Shown here piece after piece: positions 19,143-29,700 of a stretch of 48,904 nucleotides of DNA. How positions within the stretch are numbered: the first letter of the stretch is position 1; every line of letters begins with the position of its first letter. The translations under genes were made by a program, and so were the position numbers. The stretch spans positions 1-48,904 of the forward strand of contig CAMCCX010000010.1 of the NCBI GenBank assembly GCA_945873305.1. The letters run 5' to 3'. The notes below the pieces were generated by a model that saw only the letters and a program-made list of their open reading frames with translations, searched no databases and was not told the DNA's origin. This DNA is from Akkermansia muciniphila. Its GTDB lineage: Bacteria; Verrucomicrobiota; Verrucomicrobiia; Verrucomicrobiales; Akkermansiaceae.

Positions 19143-20066
19143 TCACGAAGCGGCGCGCTCGAGGCGTTCCCTCCGATACAAAGTCGGGGAGGTTCCGACG
19201 ATGCGGACGAAGCTCCGGTTGAATTGTGAAAGCGACTGGTAGCCGACGAGAAACGCGATTTCCGAGATCCGCGCCTCGGGTTTGAGGAGCTCGCGCTTTG
19301 CCCAGTCGATCCGGCAGCGGTTGACGTAATCGGTCAGCGTCAGGCCGGCGGAGTCTTTGAAAAGCCGGCAGAAGTGCGATTCGCTGAGCCCCGCCTGACG
19401 GGCGACCTGGCCGAGCGGCAAGGGCTGGTCGAGGTTTTCGTGGATGAATTTGCGCGCCTTGGCGATGGCGGCGGGTTCGCTCCCGTCCTCGATGATGGTG
19501 AGGGAATCCGCGTGTTCACTGAGTTGTTCGCCGAAGCTTTGAAGCAGAGTGACCATGCTTTGGTAGCGCTGCGGCTCGACGAAGCGAGTGTGCATGTAGG
19601 CGGTTTTGAGGCTAGTGCGGGCCTTTTGGTTGAGCGTCTTGCGGCCGATCGCGCCAAGCAGGACGTCGAATTCTTCTACGGTCGGAGTCTGGCTGAAGAC
19701 TTGGCCGGTTTTCAAAAAGCCGATCACCGAGGCCCCCATTTTTATGGGCACGGCGGTCTCGCAAAGGCCGGCGAAACAATGGCAGGTGGTCGGTCCGTTG
19801 ACTTCCGCCTCCTCCATCAGGCGGCGGTTGGTTTCCAGGCAGGCTCCGCAGGCGCTGTTGCAAAGATTCAGAGCTTCGCAAAACGGACTCCGGTTGACCG
19901 CTTGGTCGTCGAGGCACCATTTTTCCGGATCCGCGGAAACCAGCCGCAACGGGAGTCCCGTCGCCGTTCGGAACGCGTCCTGATAAATCTTGAATCGCTC
20001 GGAGCTGGCGATCCTTTGCAGCAAGGTGATTTCGAACTCCTGGTGGGCTGAATTGTTGGCTGGCAT
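19143..20066 (-). CDS. AraC-family regulator with a PocR-type sensor domain
   Basis: Residues about 12-170 match the PocR ligand-binding domain. They include a cysteine-rich segment (Cys63, Cys69, Cys73, Cys76, then Cys95, Cys97 and Cys102) of the kind proposed to sense small hydrocarbon derivatives or redox state. Residues about 205-303 form the double helix-turn-helix of AraC/XylS regulators, ending in the usual Gly-Tyr-x-Ser-x-Ser-x-Phe-Asn-Arg-x-Phe pattern. The 307-residue length is normal. It lies between the kinase gene and the copper ATPase gene on the same strand, but with spacers of 62 and 50 bases it may be transcribed separately. The target genes are not evident. Confidence 0.9.
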   Translation of the reverse strand: MPANNSAHQEFEITLLQRIASSERFKIYQDAFRTATGLPLRLVSADPEKWCLDDQAVNRSPFCEALNLCNSACGACLETNRRLMEEAEVNGPTTCHCFAGLCETAVPIKMGASVIGFLKTGQVFSQTPTVEEFDVLLGAIGRKTLNQKARTSLKTAYMHTRFVEPQRYQSMVTLLQSFGEQLSEHADSLTIIEDGSEPAAIAKARKFIHENLDQPLPLGQVARQAGLSESHFCRLFKDSAGLTLTDYVNRCRIDWAKRELLKPEARISEIAFLVGYQSLSQFNRSFVRIVGTSPTLYRRERLERAAS

Positions 20067-20116
20067 GAACTCGTTTAAGGAAATCTAGCCAAGGCTAGGA
20101 AGGATTTCCCAAGAGT

Positions 20117-22474
20117 TCAACCTTTGTTCCTGCGAGAATCCCGGGAAATTGTGGCGATGATCAAGATCGACACGATCGAGCTCATCGGCATCAGCACCGC
20201 GGCGAGCAACGGGCTCATTTTCCCGGCGCTGGAAAACGCCACAGTCGTCAGATTGTAAAGGAGCGCGAAACCGAAGGCGGTCCGCACCGCATTCGCCCGC
20301 GCGGCGGCGGTGTCCAGCAGGCGGGGGAGGAATTCCAGCCCCGCGCCGAGCGTGTAAAAGTCCGCTTTCGACTCCAGCAAACTCCGGTCCACCACCGGCG
20401 TGCCGGTGACGAACGAGGCGTCGAAGGCCAGCGAGTCATTCGCGCCGTCGCCGAGATAAAGCGTGTCCTGGCGGTCCATTTCCTTCACCGCGGCCGCCTT
20501 TTCTTCCGGGGAAAGCCCGCCGTGCGCCTGGCTTTCCGGCAGACCGAGTGCCCGCAGCATCGTCGCCACCTTCTGCGGGTGGTCGCCGGAAAGGAGATGC
20601 AGCGAGAGCCCGCGCCGCTCCAGTCGCCGCAGCGTGGCGACGGCCCCGGGCCTCAGCGATTCGCGGAAATGAAACGCCGCCACGAGCTCGCCGTTCCGGC
20701 GCAATTCGCTCCCCGCCGTCTCGGCCGCTGCCGCCACCGGACCATCGCCCGACCAACCGGCTTTGCCCAGCGACCAACCGCCATTCATGGAAACTCCGAG
20801 CCCGGGAAATTCTTGGGTTTCCGGCATTTCTGCCGTCGCCAGCAGCTTTTGGCCGCGCGTGCCCAGCGCTTCGAGCAGCGAACGCGCGATCGGATGAAGC
20901 GAGCCGTGCGTCATCCGCGCCAGGGCGAGCGCCGCATTGTCATCCAGCGCCGCGACGGTTTCCGGATTTTCCAAAACCGGCCGCTCCAAGGTCAGCGTCC
21001 CGGTTTTATCGAAAATCACCCGCCGCACCCGCCTCAAGCGCGACCACAAAGTCGCCGTTCTGGTGAAAACCCCGAGCCGCTCCATCGCCGCGGCCGCCAG
21101 ATCGTCTGCCAGCGGGATCGCCACGCCCAGCGCGCACGGGCAGGAGACCACGAACACCGAAATCATCGCCTGCACGCCCGTCAGCCAATCGCCGCGCCGC
21201 CCCCAGAAAACCAGCGCCGCCACACCCGCCACCAGCACGATGCTCAGATAGACCCGCAATAATTTATCCAAACCCGGCGTCCCGCGCTCGCCGCCCGCCG
21301 GTGCTGTGAGCTTCGCGATCAGCGAGTCCTCCCAGCGCTCGCTCGCCTCCACGGCCGCCGGAGTCCGGCTCAGCAAAATCGCGCCTGCGGGCAATCTCGC
21401 CCCCGCCGAATACCTCACCGGGTCCGCCTCGCCGTGAATCCATTCCAGCGAGAAATCCGCCTCGCCCGCCGCCAGCAACCCGCTCACCGGCAGCGCCTGG
21501 CCCGGTCCTAGCAGGAATTTCAGCCCCGGGGAGATCTCCGTCCGTCCCACCGGCGCGCCCTCGCCATCTGCCCGCGGCACCGCTTCCGGCACCGGTTGTT
21601 GGCGCACCAGTCGCCGCCGGTTCCGCTCCACCGCAGCCGTTTGCAGATACCGCCCGGCCAGCATCAGGAACACGAAGATCGACACGAAATCAAAATACAT
21701 TAGCCCCTCTTTCTCCAGCGCCCAGCCCGCGATCGATCCCGCATACGCCGCCACCAGGCCCAGCGCGATCGGCAGGTCGATGTGCAGCGAGCCCGCCCGC
21801 AGCGCCCGCCACGCCCGGTCCATGAAATACCCGCCGCCGACTAACATCGACAAGGTCGCCGACAGAAACGCGATCAACTTGAACAACTCCGCGAACTCGA
21901 AATCCGCCGGCATTCCCAGATAGACCGGTACCGAGAAACCCATCGTGTTGAGCGCGAAAGCCCCGCAAAGCCCCATCCTCGCCGCCAGCCGCCGCCGCTC
22001 GTGATCGCCGCTCACCGCGCCCGCCGGAGCCGCCACGTAACCGAACTGACAGAGCTCGCGCAAGAACGGCTCCAGCTCGCATTTGCCCGGCATCCATTCC
22101 AGATAGAGCCGCCCGCTCGACGGGCTCGCCGCCGCGCGGATGCTGCCCGCGTGCCGCGCGAAAAGTTTCTCCACCAGCCACACGCAGCCGACGCAGGAAA
22201 TCCCTTCTAACGCCAGATCCAGCCGCGCGCCGTCGCCCGCCGCCGCCGCCTTTTCCTCCGCCTCCAGCACCTTCGCCGCCAGCCAGGAAAAATCGTGCTC
22301 CTCGAACGGCCGGCTCCGCACCGGAGCCACCGCCAGCCCTTGCTTCAAATCGTAAAACTGCTCGAAGCCGTTTTCGGAAATCAAGTCCGCCACAAACTCA
22401 CAGCCCTTGCAGCAAAAGCGCGTCGCCGCGCTCTTCGCCAGGTATTCCGTTCCACAATGTTCGCAGCTCGCCAT
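20117..22474 (-). CDS. ccoI: CcoI/FixI-type copper-transporting P1B ATPase
   Basis: The 785-residue protein starts with a cysteine-rich domain (Cys4, Cys7, Cys21, Cys22, Cys25) typical of FixI/CcoI. A heavy-metal-associated domain follows with Gly-Ile-Ser-Cys-Val-Gly-Cys at 91-97, then eight membrane helices with the Cys-Pro-Cys translocation motif near residue 443. The phosphorylation site Asp-Lys-Thr-Gly-Thr, the His-Pro motif and the Gly-Asp-Gly-Ala-Asn-Asp hinge are present. The actuator loop reads His-Gly-Glu-Ala rather than Thr-Gly-Glu-Ser. CcoI proteins export Cu(I) to load the CuB site of cbb3 oxidases. No ccoN, O, P, G or S gene is in the window, so the assignment rests on domain layout. 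Confidence 0.87.
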   Translation of the reverse strand: MASCEHCGTEYLAKSAATRFCCKGCEFVADLISENGFEQFYDLKQGLAVAPVRSRPFEEHDFSWLAAKVLEAEEKAAAAGDGARLDLALEGISCVGCVWLVEKLFARHAGSIRAAASPSSGRLYLEWMPGKCELEPFLRELCQFGYVAAPAGAVSGDHERRRLAARMGLCGAFALNTMGFSVPVYLGMPADFEFAELFKLIAFLSATLSMLVGGGYFMDRAWRALRAGSLHIDLPIALGLVAAYAGSIAGWALEKEGLMYFDFVSIFVFLMLAGRYLQTAAVERNRRRLVRQQPVPEAVPRADGEGAPVGRTEISPGLKFLLGPGQALPVSGLLAAGEADFSLEWIHGEADPVRYSAGARLPAGAILLSRTPAAVEASERWEDSLIAKLTAPAGGERGTPGLDKLLRVYLSIVLVAGVAALVFWGRRGDWLTGVQAMISVFVVSCPCALGVAIPLADDLAAAAMERLGVFTRTATLWSRLRRVRRVIFDKTGTLTLERPVLENPETVAALDDNAALALARMTHGSLHPIARSLLEALGTRGQKLLATAEMPETQEFPGLGVSMNGGWSLGKAGWSGDGPVAAAAETAGSELRRNGELVAAFHFRESLRPGAVATLRRLERRGLSLHLLSGDHPQKVATMLRALGLPESQAHGGLSPEEKAAAVKEMDRQDTLYLGDGANDSLAFDASFVTGTPVVDRSLLESKADFYTLGAGLEFLPRLLDTAAARANAVRTAFGFALLYNLTTVAFSSAGKMSPLLAAVLMPMSSIVSILIIATISRDSRRNKG

Positions 22475-22543
22475 CCGCGCGGAGTCTCAGGCCGCCCGCC
22501 CGCCGTTGCCAAGCATGACCTCTCACAAACCATGCGGCTTTTC

Positions 22544-23725
22544 TCAAAGCTTCTTCGCCCGCGACAGCAATTCCTCGGTCGCGTCCACCCGTTCCCACGC
22601 GAATTCCGGACGACCGAAGTGCCCGTAACACGCGGTGTTCCGGAACACGGGCTCCCGCAGTTTCAGGTGGTCGATCATCCCTCCCGGCGTGAGCGGGAAG
22701 ACCTTCCTCACCAACTTTGTTAGCGAGACGTCCGGAAGCTTTCCAGTCCCCGCGGTGCTCACCATCACCGAAACCGGGTCCACCAAGCCGATGCAATAGC
22801 CGAGCTGCAACAGGCACTCGTCCGCCAGTCCGGCGGCCACGATGTTCTTCGCGATATATCGGCTCATGTAGCCCGCCGTGCGATCCACCTTCGTGCCGTC
22901 CTTGCCGCTGAACGAGCCGCCGCCGTGGGGAGCCCAGCCGCCGTAGGTGTCCGCGACGATCTTGCGCCCGGTTAGGCCGGTGTCGCCCTGTGGTCCGCTG
23001 ACTTGGAATTTTCCGGCACCGTTGATCGTGATCTTGGTCTTCCCGTCCAGCAGGTGGCCGAGCGCCGGATGGACGACCTTCGAAATAATTTCCTGTTTTG
23101 CCTCCTCGCAGGTGAATTTCCCATCGGCCGTGGTCGCGGCGGCGGTGTGCGAGGCGGCGATGACCACTTGGTCCACGCGCACCGCCCGGCCGCCGCGGTA
23201 TTCCACGGTCACCTGGGTTTTGCCGTCGGGACCGAGATAGGGGAGCAATTTTTGTTTGCGGACTTCCGCGAGTTTACGCGCCAGTCGGTGGGCGAGCTGG
23301 ATCGGCACGGGCATCAATTCCTCCGTCTGGTTGCACGCGTAGCCGAACATGAGCCCTTGGTCGCCCGCGCCGATTTCCCCGCTCTCACGCACGACCCCGC
23401 GACTGATGTCCGGCGACTGGCCGTGAATCGACCGCAAGATCGCCGCGGTGTTCACATCGAAGCCGAATTCCGGCGAGTTGTAGCCAATCCCGTTGCCCAC
23501 CTCGCGCACCAGTTGACTCACGTCGAAAAGCCCGCTGCCGCTGATCTCGCCGCCGACGATCAACATCCCCATCGTCACGTAGCACTCGCACGCCACGCGC
23601 GCCAACGGATCATGACGCAGGCATTCGTCGAGAACTGCGTCCGAGATCTGGTCGCAGAATTTGTCGGGATGCCCTTCCGTCACCGATTCGGAGGTGAAAA
23701 ACATGTTCTCGGGATACATCGGCAT
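22544..23725 (-). CDS. metK: S-adenosylmethionine synthase
   Basis: MetK makes S-adenosylmethionine from methionine and ATP. All family signatures are visible: Glu-Gly-His-Pro-Asp-Lys near the N-terminus, Gly-Ala-Gly-Asp-Gln-Gly in the first third, and Gly-Gly-Gly-Ser-Phe-Ser-Gly-Lys-Asp in the second half. At 393 residues the length is normal. It is divergent from dnaB across 113 bases. That gap shows no recognisable SAM riboswitch, so control by SAM is not evident from sequence. Confidence 0.97.
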   Translation of the reverse strand: MPMYPENMFFTSESVTEGHPDKFCDQISDAVLDECLRHDPLARVACECYVTMGMLIVGGEISGSGLFDVSQLVREVGNGIGYNSPEFGFDVNTAAILRSIHGQSPDISRGVVRESGEIGAGDQGLMFGYACNQTEELMPVPIQLAHRLARKLAEVRKQKLLPYLGPDGKTQVTVEYRGGRAVRVDQVVIAASHTAAATTADGKFTCEEAKQEIISKVVHPALGHLLDGKTKITINGAGKFQVSGPQGDTGLTGRKIVADTYGGWAPHGGGSFSGKDGTKVDRTAGYMSRYIAKNIVAAGLADECLLQLGYCIGLVDPVSVMVSTAGTGKLPDVSLTKLVRKVFPLTPGGMIDHLKLREPVFRNTACYGHFGRPEFAWERVDATEELLSRAKKL

Positions 23726-23838
23726 GGTGGTGCAAGATAATCCAATTTTGGGAAATCGCCGGGGTTGTTGACAATCGTTTCACAAGCACGCTGGAAGATT
23801 GCCATCCGTGCCGGAGCGTTTCATCGTCCCGCCCGCTC

Positions 23839-25281
23839 ATGGCAGTCGAAACCAAACCCGCACCCTCTTTCCGCAAAACCGCAGAACTCCAACAAGGAGC
23901 GACGGCGGTGGAAGACGTCACCCGCGCCCTGCCGCACGCGCTCGGGCCGGAGAAGAGTTTGCTGTCCTCGATGTTGCAGGACCCGCAGGAATACATCGGC
24001 GTGGCCATCGAGGAAAAGCTCACGCAGGACCATTTCTATCTGCCGTCGCACTCGACCTTGTTCGGGTTTCTCATCGAGCTGTTCGAGGCGGGAAACGAAG
24101 TCGAGCTCGTCTCGCTGGTGCAGCGCCTGTTGGACCGCGGGCTTCTCGACCGCGTCGGCGGGCCGTCCTCGCTGACGGATCTTTACACCTACGCGCCGAG
24201 TCCGGGGCATTTCCGCCACCATCTCCAGCACGTGAAGGACAAGTTCGTCCTGCGCTCGATCATCCAGAATTCCAACGAGGCCATCGCCCAGGCTTATGAC
24301 GCGCCGGACGAGGTCGCCGCGCTGCTAGACTCGGTGGAGGCCAAGGTGCTCGCCATCCGCGAAGGCTCGGAAACGAACAAGGCGCCCACCATCAAGCAGT
24401 CGGTCAACGAGGTCATCGAGCAGTTCCAAGCCTTGCTCGCCGGTGAGAAAGGCGCGCAGGGGATTTCCACCGGATTCGAGGAGCTCGACCGGATGTGCAG
24501 CGGCCTGAAGCCGGGGGAAATGTTCGTCGTCGCCGCCCGTCCATCGATGGGGAAAACCTCGTTCATGATGAACATGGTCGAGCACATCTGCATGGATCAG
24601 CAAAAGTCGTCGATGGTGTTTTCCTGCGAAATGAGCGCCTTCCAGCTGGTGCAGCGCTTGGTTTTCTCGCGCTCGAAATTCGCCATGAGCCAACTTTCCC
24701 GCGGCTACACGCCGACCAAGGGCGACCTCCAGCGGATCCAGCGGGCCGCGGTCGAAACGTCCGCGGCCAAGCTTTTCATCGACGACACGCCGGGCATTTC
24801 CATCAACGAACTCCGCGCCAAAGCCCGCCGCAAAAAGCGCGACGAGGACATCCAGTTCATCGCCATCGACTATCTCCAGCTGATGAAATCCCGCACCAAG
24901 CAGGCGGAAAGCTCGCGCGAGCGGGAAATCGCCGAAATTTCCGCCGGCATCAAGGGCCTCGCCAAAGAGCTCGGCATCCCGATCTGCATCCTCGCCCAGC
25001 TCAACCGGGGCCCGGAAAGCCGCGCCGGCAAAAGCCTCGGCGTGCCGCGGATGTCCGACCTCCGGGAATCCGGCTCCATCGAGCAGGACGCCGACATGGT
25101 CGGCCTGCTCTATCGGACCGCCTACTACGCGGAAAACGACGAGGAACGCGAAGCGGAAGCGGGCAAGGCCGAGCTGGTGTTAGCCAAAAACCGGAACGGC
25201 GAGACCGGCAGCATCCCGCTCACCTTCATCGCCGACCTGATGCGCTTCGAGACCGGCCCGCCGGCGCGGGAAGCGGAGTAA
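23839..25281 (+). CDS. dnaB: Replicative DNA helicase DnaB
   Basis: DnaB is the hexameric helicase that opens DNA at the replication fork. The N-terminal domain (about residues 30-130) interacts with primase. The RecA-like motor has its Walker A motif Ala-Arg-Pro-Ser-Met-Gly-Lys-Thr around residue 234-240 and a Walker B-type Ile-Asp-Tyr-Leu-Gln-Leu. The arginine-finger region near Asp-Leu-Arg-Glu-Ser-Gly is intact and there is no intein. The length of 480 residues is usual. A TTGACA box at 23768-23773 could be its -35 element, with no clear -10. Confidence 0.97.
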   Translation: MAVETKPAPSFRKTAELQQGATAVEDVTRALPHALGPEKSLLSSMLQDPQEYIGVAIEEKLTQDHFYLPSHSTLFGFLIELFEAGNEVELVSLVQRLLDRGLLDRVGGPSSLTDLYTYAPSPGHFRHHLQHVKDKFVLRSIIQNSNEAIAQAYDAPDEVAALLDSVEAKVLAIREGSETNKAPTIKQSVNEVIEQFQALLAGEKGAQGISTGFEELDRMCSGLKPGEMFVVAARPSMGKTSFMMNMVEHICMDQQKSSMVFSCEMSAFQLVQRLVFSRSKFAMSQLSRGYTPTKGDLQRIQRAAVETSAAKLFIDDTPGISINELRAKARRKKRDEDIQFIAIDYLQLMKSRTKQAESSREREIAEISAGIKGLAKELGIPICILAQLNRGPESRAGKSLGVPRMSDLRESGSIEQDADMVGLLYRTAYYAENDEEREAEAGKAELVLAKNRNGETGSIPLTFIADLMRFETGPPAREAE

Positions 25282-25293
25282 CCGCGGTTTTTT
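25273..25293 (+). terminator. Possible weak terminator after dnaB
   Basis: A short GCGG-AGTAA-CCGC hairpin that includes the dnaB stop codon is followed after two bases by six T residues. The stem is only four base pairs, so termination here would be inefficient at best. Confidence 0.3.
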
Positions 25294-25331
25294 CATTCTC
25301 TCTCACACCAATCATCTAAAATTCCATCCCC

Positions 25332-25613
25332 ATGCCTCCTCCTCAAAAAGGCTACAAAGTCATCAATCACCGAGACGTCCAATACCGCTGGATCATGCAA
25401 AACCGCCGGGGAACAAACGAGTTGGTGATCGAGGCCAGCGCGCCGGTCAACGGCCAGGTTCTGACCGCCGAGCTGCCGAAGGTCGTCAGTTACGAGATGG
25501 TCACGGCGGCGATTGATTTCGGCAACGCGAACGGCTGGAAACCGAACGATTCGGGGCCGGTGTTCCGCTGCAAATGGGCGCGCAAGGCGTTCGTCATCGA
25601 GGAGGCGGGATGA
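25332..25613 (+). CDS. Small protein of unknown function (93 aa)
   Basis: I do not recognise this family. The protein is soluble and basic, with a Tyr-Arg-Trp motif near the N-terminus and a closing Cys-Lys-Trp-Ala-Arg-Lys-Ala-Phe. There is no signal peptide. It starts 50 bases after dnaB on the same strand. A real gene is supported by the clean start, the lack of overlap and a composition in line with its neighbours. Confidence 0.6.
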   Translation: MPPPQKGYKVINHRDVQYRWIMQNRRGTNELVIEASAPVNGQVLTAELPKVVSYEMVTAAIDFGNANGWKPNDSGPVFRCKWARKAFVIEEAG

Positions 25614-25721
25614 ACGGCCGGCTCGGGATCCGTTTAAGATCTCCGGCTGCGCCATCGTTTTTGCTTTATCCCGGCGGTCCCTTGCCGCCATCATCCTTGG
25701 ACCTAACCACCAACTGCCACC

Positions 25722-26765
25722 ATGTCACGCCCCGTCACACTCTTCACCGGCCAATGGGCCGACCTTCCGCTCGAAAAACTCGCGCCGCTCGCCTATGAAA
25801 TGGGCTACGACGGACTGGAACTCGCCTGCTGGGGCGACCACTTCGACGTGGACGCCGCCGCCACTAGCAAAAGCTATGTGAAGGAGCGCTGGGAGCTCCT
25901 CGCCGACCACGGCCTGACTTGCTACGCGATTTCCAACCACCTCGTCGGCCAGGCGGTTTGCGACCTCATCGACGAGCGGCACAAGGCGATTCTCGCACCG
26001 GATGTCTGGGGCGACGGCGATCCCGAAGGCGTCCGCAAGCGCGCCGCCAAGAAGATGATCACCACCGGCAAGGCCGCCCGCGCGTTTTTCAACGCCAAAC
26101 CGGACCGCAAGGGCAAGGACGAGTTCCCGGCCGTGGTCAACGGTTTCACCGGCTCCTCGATCTGGCACTCGCTCTACGCATTCCCGCCGACCTCGCAGGC
26201 GTATTATGAAAAGGGCTTCAAGGACTTCGCCAAGCGCTGGCTGCCGATCCTCGACGCTTACGACAAGCTCGATGTCAACTTCGCGCTCGAAGTCCATCCG
26301 ACGGAAATCGCCTTCGACATCGCCTCCGCCCAGCGCGCTCTGGCCGCTGTTGGAAATCACAAGCGCTTCGGATTCAACTACGACCCGTCCCATCTCGGCT
26401 ATCAGGGCGTGGACTACGTGAAATTCATCCGCGACCTCGGCAGCCGCATCTATCACGTCCACATGAAGGACGCTTGGTGGAACCACGGCGACGGCAGCGT
26501 CGGCGTGTTCGGCGGCCATACGGATTTCGGCGACTCGCGCCGTTTCTGGGACTTCCGCTCGCTGGGCCACGGCGACATCGAGTTCGAGGACATCATCGTC
26601 GCGCTCAACGACGTCGGCTACAAAGGTCCGCTCTCCGTCGAATGGGAAGACATCCGCATGGACCGCGTCCACGGCGGGGAAGAAGCCGCGGCTTTCGTCC
26701 GCAGCGTGGATTTCCCGACCAGTAAAATCGCGTTCGACGCGGCGTTCGACAAGTCCAACCACTGA
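25722..26765 (+). CDS. Sugar phosphate isomerase/epimerase-like TIM barrel
   Basis: The 347-residue protein belongs to the xylose-isomerase-like TIM barrel superfamily. Probable metal ligands occur in the expected order: Glu in Ala-Leu-Glu-Val-His, Asp and His in Asn-Tyr-Asp-Pro-Ser-His, His in Tyr-His-Val-His-Met-Lys-Asp, and Glu in Ser-Val-Glu-Trp-Glu-Asp. Such enzymes isomerise or epimerise sugars, inosose or related polyols; the substrate cannot be told from sequence. There is no signal peptide, so it is cytosolic. It converges on gltB with a 16-base gap and has 108 bases upstream without a clear promoter. Confidence 0.87.
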   Translation: MSRPVTLFTGQWADLPLEKLAPLAYEMGYDGLELACWGDHFDVDAAATSKSYVKERWELLADHGLTCYAISNHLVGQAVCDLIDERHKAILAPDVWGDGDPEGVRKRAAKKMITTGKAARAFFNAKPDRKGKDEFPAVVNGFTGSSIWHSLYAFPPTSQAYYEKGFKDFAKRWLPILDAYDKLDVNFALEVHPTEIAFDIASAQRALAAVGNHKRFGFNYDPSHLGYQGVDYVKFIRDLGSRIYHVHMKDAWWNHGDGSVGVFGGHTDFGDSRRFWDFRSLGHGDIEFEDIIVALNDVGYKGPLSVEWEDIRMDRVHGGEEAAAFVRSVDFPTSKIAFDAAFDKSNH

Positions 26766-26781
26766 GATTTCCCGGTCGCCT

Positions 26782-29700
26782 TCACTTCGCGGCAAGCGGC
26801 GTGGAGGCGGCTTCGTGGAGCTCTTCCGCGGCTTCCAGTTCGGCGCGTTCCCTGGCGATGACGCGGACGAGCTTGCGGGCGGCTTCCTCCCAGTTCGCGA
26901 GCAGGGCCGCGGCTTGGACGCTGCCGGTGCGGTCGTGGTGGAGCTCGATGAGCGCCTTGACCTCGGCGATGTCTTGAGCGCGTTTGACCGGCAGGGCGAC
27001 AACCATCTCGGAGTTGACGCGGGAGAAAAACTTGCCGTCCACGTCATAAACGTAGGCGGTGCCGCCGGACATGCCGGCACCGAAGTTTTTGCCGGTTTTC
27101 CCAAGAATGACGACGCTGCCGTTGGTCATGTATTCGCAGCCGTGGTCGCCCACGCCTTCGACGACGGCGGTGGCGCCGGAATTTCTCACCGCGAAGCGCT
27201 CGCCCGCGCGGCCGGTGGCGAAGAGCTTGCCGCCGGTGGCGCCGTAAAGGCAGGTGTTGCCGCAAATCGTGTTGGTCGCAGCATCGAATTTCGCGTTTGC
27301 CGAGACTCGGATGACAATTTCGCCAGCGGCCATTCCCTTACCGACGTAGTCGTTCGCCTCGCCGATGAGTTCGAGCTTCACGCCGGAGACGAGGAAGCAG
27401 CCGAACGACTGGCCGGCGCTGCCGCGGCAGGTGATGTGGATCGAATTCGCGGACAGGCCGCGGTCGCCGTGGATTTCCGCGATGCGGCCGGAGAGCCGGG
27501 TGCCGATGTTGCGGTCGGTGTTGACGACGTCGTAGCTCAGTGCGACGGGAGGGCGGTCGGGCAAGAGTTTGATCGCGTCGAGGATTTCCGGGGGGACGGA
27601 TTTTTCGCCGTATTCGGGGGATTCCGGGGCTTGACGGTTGGAAACCGCCGCCATGAGGTCGTTGAGGATTTGAAGATCGAGCGCGGGCTTGGCGAGCCCG
27701 TCGTTGCGGTCTTTCGCGCAGATCCGTGAAATGGATTCCACGGGATTTCCCGAGTGGCTCGCGACGGTGGGCACGACGTCTTTGAGGAGGGCGCTGAGAT
27801 CGAGGGTATTCGCCTTCGGGTGATTTGGAATGTGGCGCTGCTGGAGAAATTCCGGGCGACCGATGACCTCGTCGAGCGAGCGGACACCGATACTGGCCAT
27901 GTGGCGGCGAGCCTCCTCGGCGACGGCGGTGAAATAATTGATGACCATTTCCGGCGTGCCCTTGAACTTGGCGCGGAATTTCGGATCGGTGGTGGCGATG
28001 CCGACCGGGCAGGTATTCAAATGGCACTTGCGGACGTAAACGCAGCCCATGGCGATCATCGCCGTGGTGCCGAAATTGAACTGTTCGGCTCCGAGGATCG
28101 CGGCGATCACGACATCGCGGCCGTTGCGGATGCCGCCGTCGGTGCGGAGGACGACGCGGTCGCGCAAGTTGTTGATGAGCAGGGTTTGCTGGGCTTCGGC
28201 GAGGCCGAGTTCCCATGGTGAGCCGGCATGTTTGGTGGATGAAAGCGGTGACGCTCCGGTTCCTCCGTCGTGGCCGGAAATAAGAATGTTGTCGGCCGAG
28301 GCTTTTGCGCAGCCGGCGGCGACGGTGCCGACGCCGGATTCCGCGACAAGCTTCACCGTGATCCGGGCGCGCGGGTTCACTTCCTTGAGGTCGTGGATGA
28401 GCTGGGCCAAGTCCTCGATCGAGTAAATATCGTGGTGGGGCGGGGGAGAAATCAGTTGCACGCCCGGTTGGGTGTTTCTCAAACGAGCGATCAAAGCGTT
28501 CACTTTGTGTCCAGGCAGCTGCCCGCCTTCGCCGGGCTTGGCTCCCTGCGCCATCTTGATTTCCAACTCACCGGCATTCACGAGGTAGTGAGCGGAAACG
28601 CCGAAACGCCCAGAAGCGACTTGCTTGATGTAAGAGCGCGCGAAATCGCCGTTCGGATACGGTTTGTAGCGCACCGGATCTTCACCTCCCTCGCCGGAAT
28701 CCGACTTGCCGCCAATGCGGTTCATCGCGATTGCCAGCGTCTCGTGCGCTTCCGGCGAAAGTGCTCCAAGCGACATCGCGGCCGTCGTGAATCGGCGGCG
28801 GATCGACTCCATCGGCTCGACTTCTTCCAGCGGGACCGGGCCGGTCAAGGATGGCACAAATGCAATCAAGTCTTTGATCGCTACGGGATTGGATTTCAAC
28901 GCGACACGCACATATTCCTCGTAATCCTCGGACTTGCCGGATTTGACGTAAGTGTGGAAATTCTTGATCACCTCGGTGGTGTAAACGTGGCGCTCGCCGG
29001 CCTTGCGGTAACGGTTGTAACCGGGGTCGCCGAGGTTCAGCGTCTCACCGCTTGGAACAACGGTTTCGAACGCGGCCTTGTGACGAATGATCGACTCCTC
29101 GGCAATTTCCATGAAGCCGACGCCGCCGATTTTTGAAGGAACTCCGGTGAAGGCGAAATCGACGACTTCATTGCCGACGCCGATCGCCTCGAAGGTCTGC
29201 GCACCTTGGTAGGAATTAAGGACCGAAATGCCCATTTTCGACATGATCTTGAGAATGCCTTTCTCCAGCGCTTTGCGGTAGTTGGTCATCGCTTTCTGAG
29301 CGGTGATTTCGCCGAGCTTGCCTTTGCCCGCATCGGCCGCGACGAGTTGGCGGACGGTGGCGTAGCCGAGGTAGGGGCAAATGGCGGTGGCTCCAAATCC
29401 AACGCAGCAGGCGATCTGGTGCACGTCCCGGATTTCGCCCGACTCGATGACGAGCGAGGCGCGCATGCGCTTGCGAATCCGGTTCAGGTGATGATGAACC
29501 GTGCCGATGGCCAGCAACATGGGGATTGGAACGCGCCCGGATGACGTGGCGCGGTCGGAAAGGATCAGGACATTGCGGTTTTGCTGAACGGCTGATTCCG
29601 CTTGGAGACACAGTTCGTCGAGACGGATCTTCATGCCGCCTGCTCCCGAGGAAACCTGCCAAGTGCAGTCGAGCACGAGGGCGGGGAAGCCCTGCTCGTC

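Noticed and set aside
23726-23838. SAM riboswitch in front of metK
   Set aside because: The 113-base divergent gap is shared with dnaB and shows no stem set or conserved core of a known SAM riboswitch class.
25725-27104. Minus-strand open frame (459 codons) spanning the isomerase gene and the gltB end
   Set aside because: It lies antisense to one well-supported gene and out of frame in another, and shows no domain.
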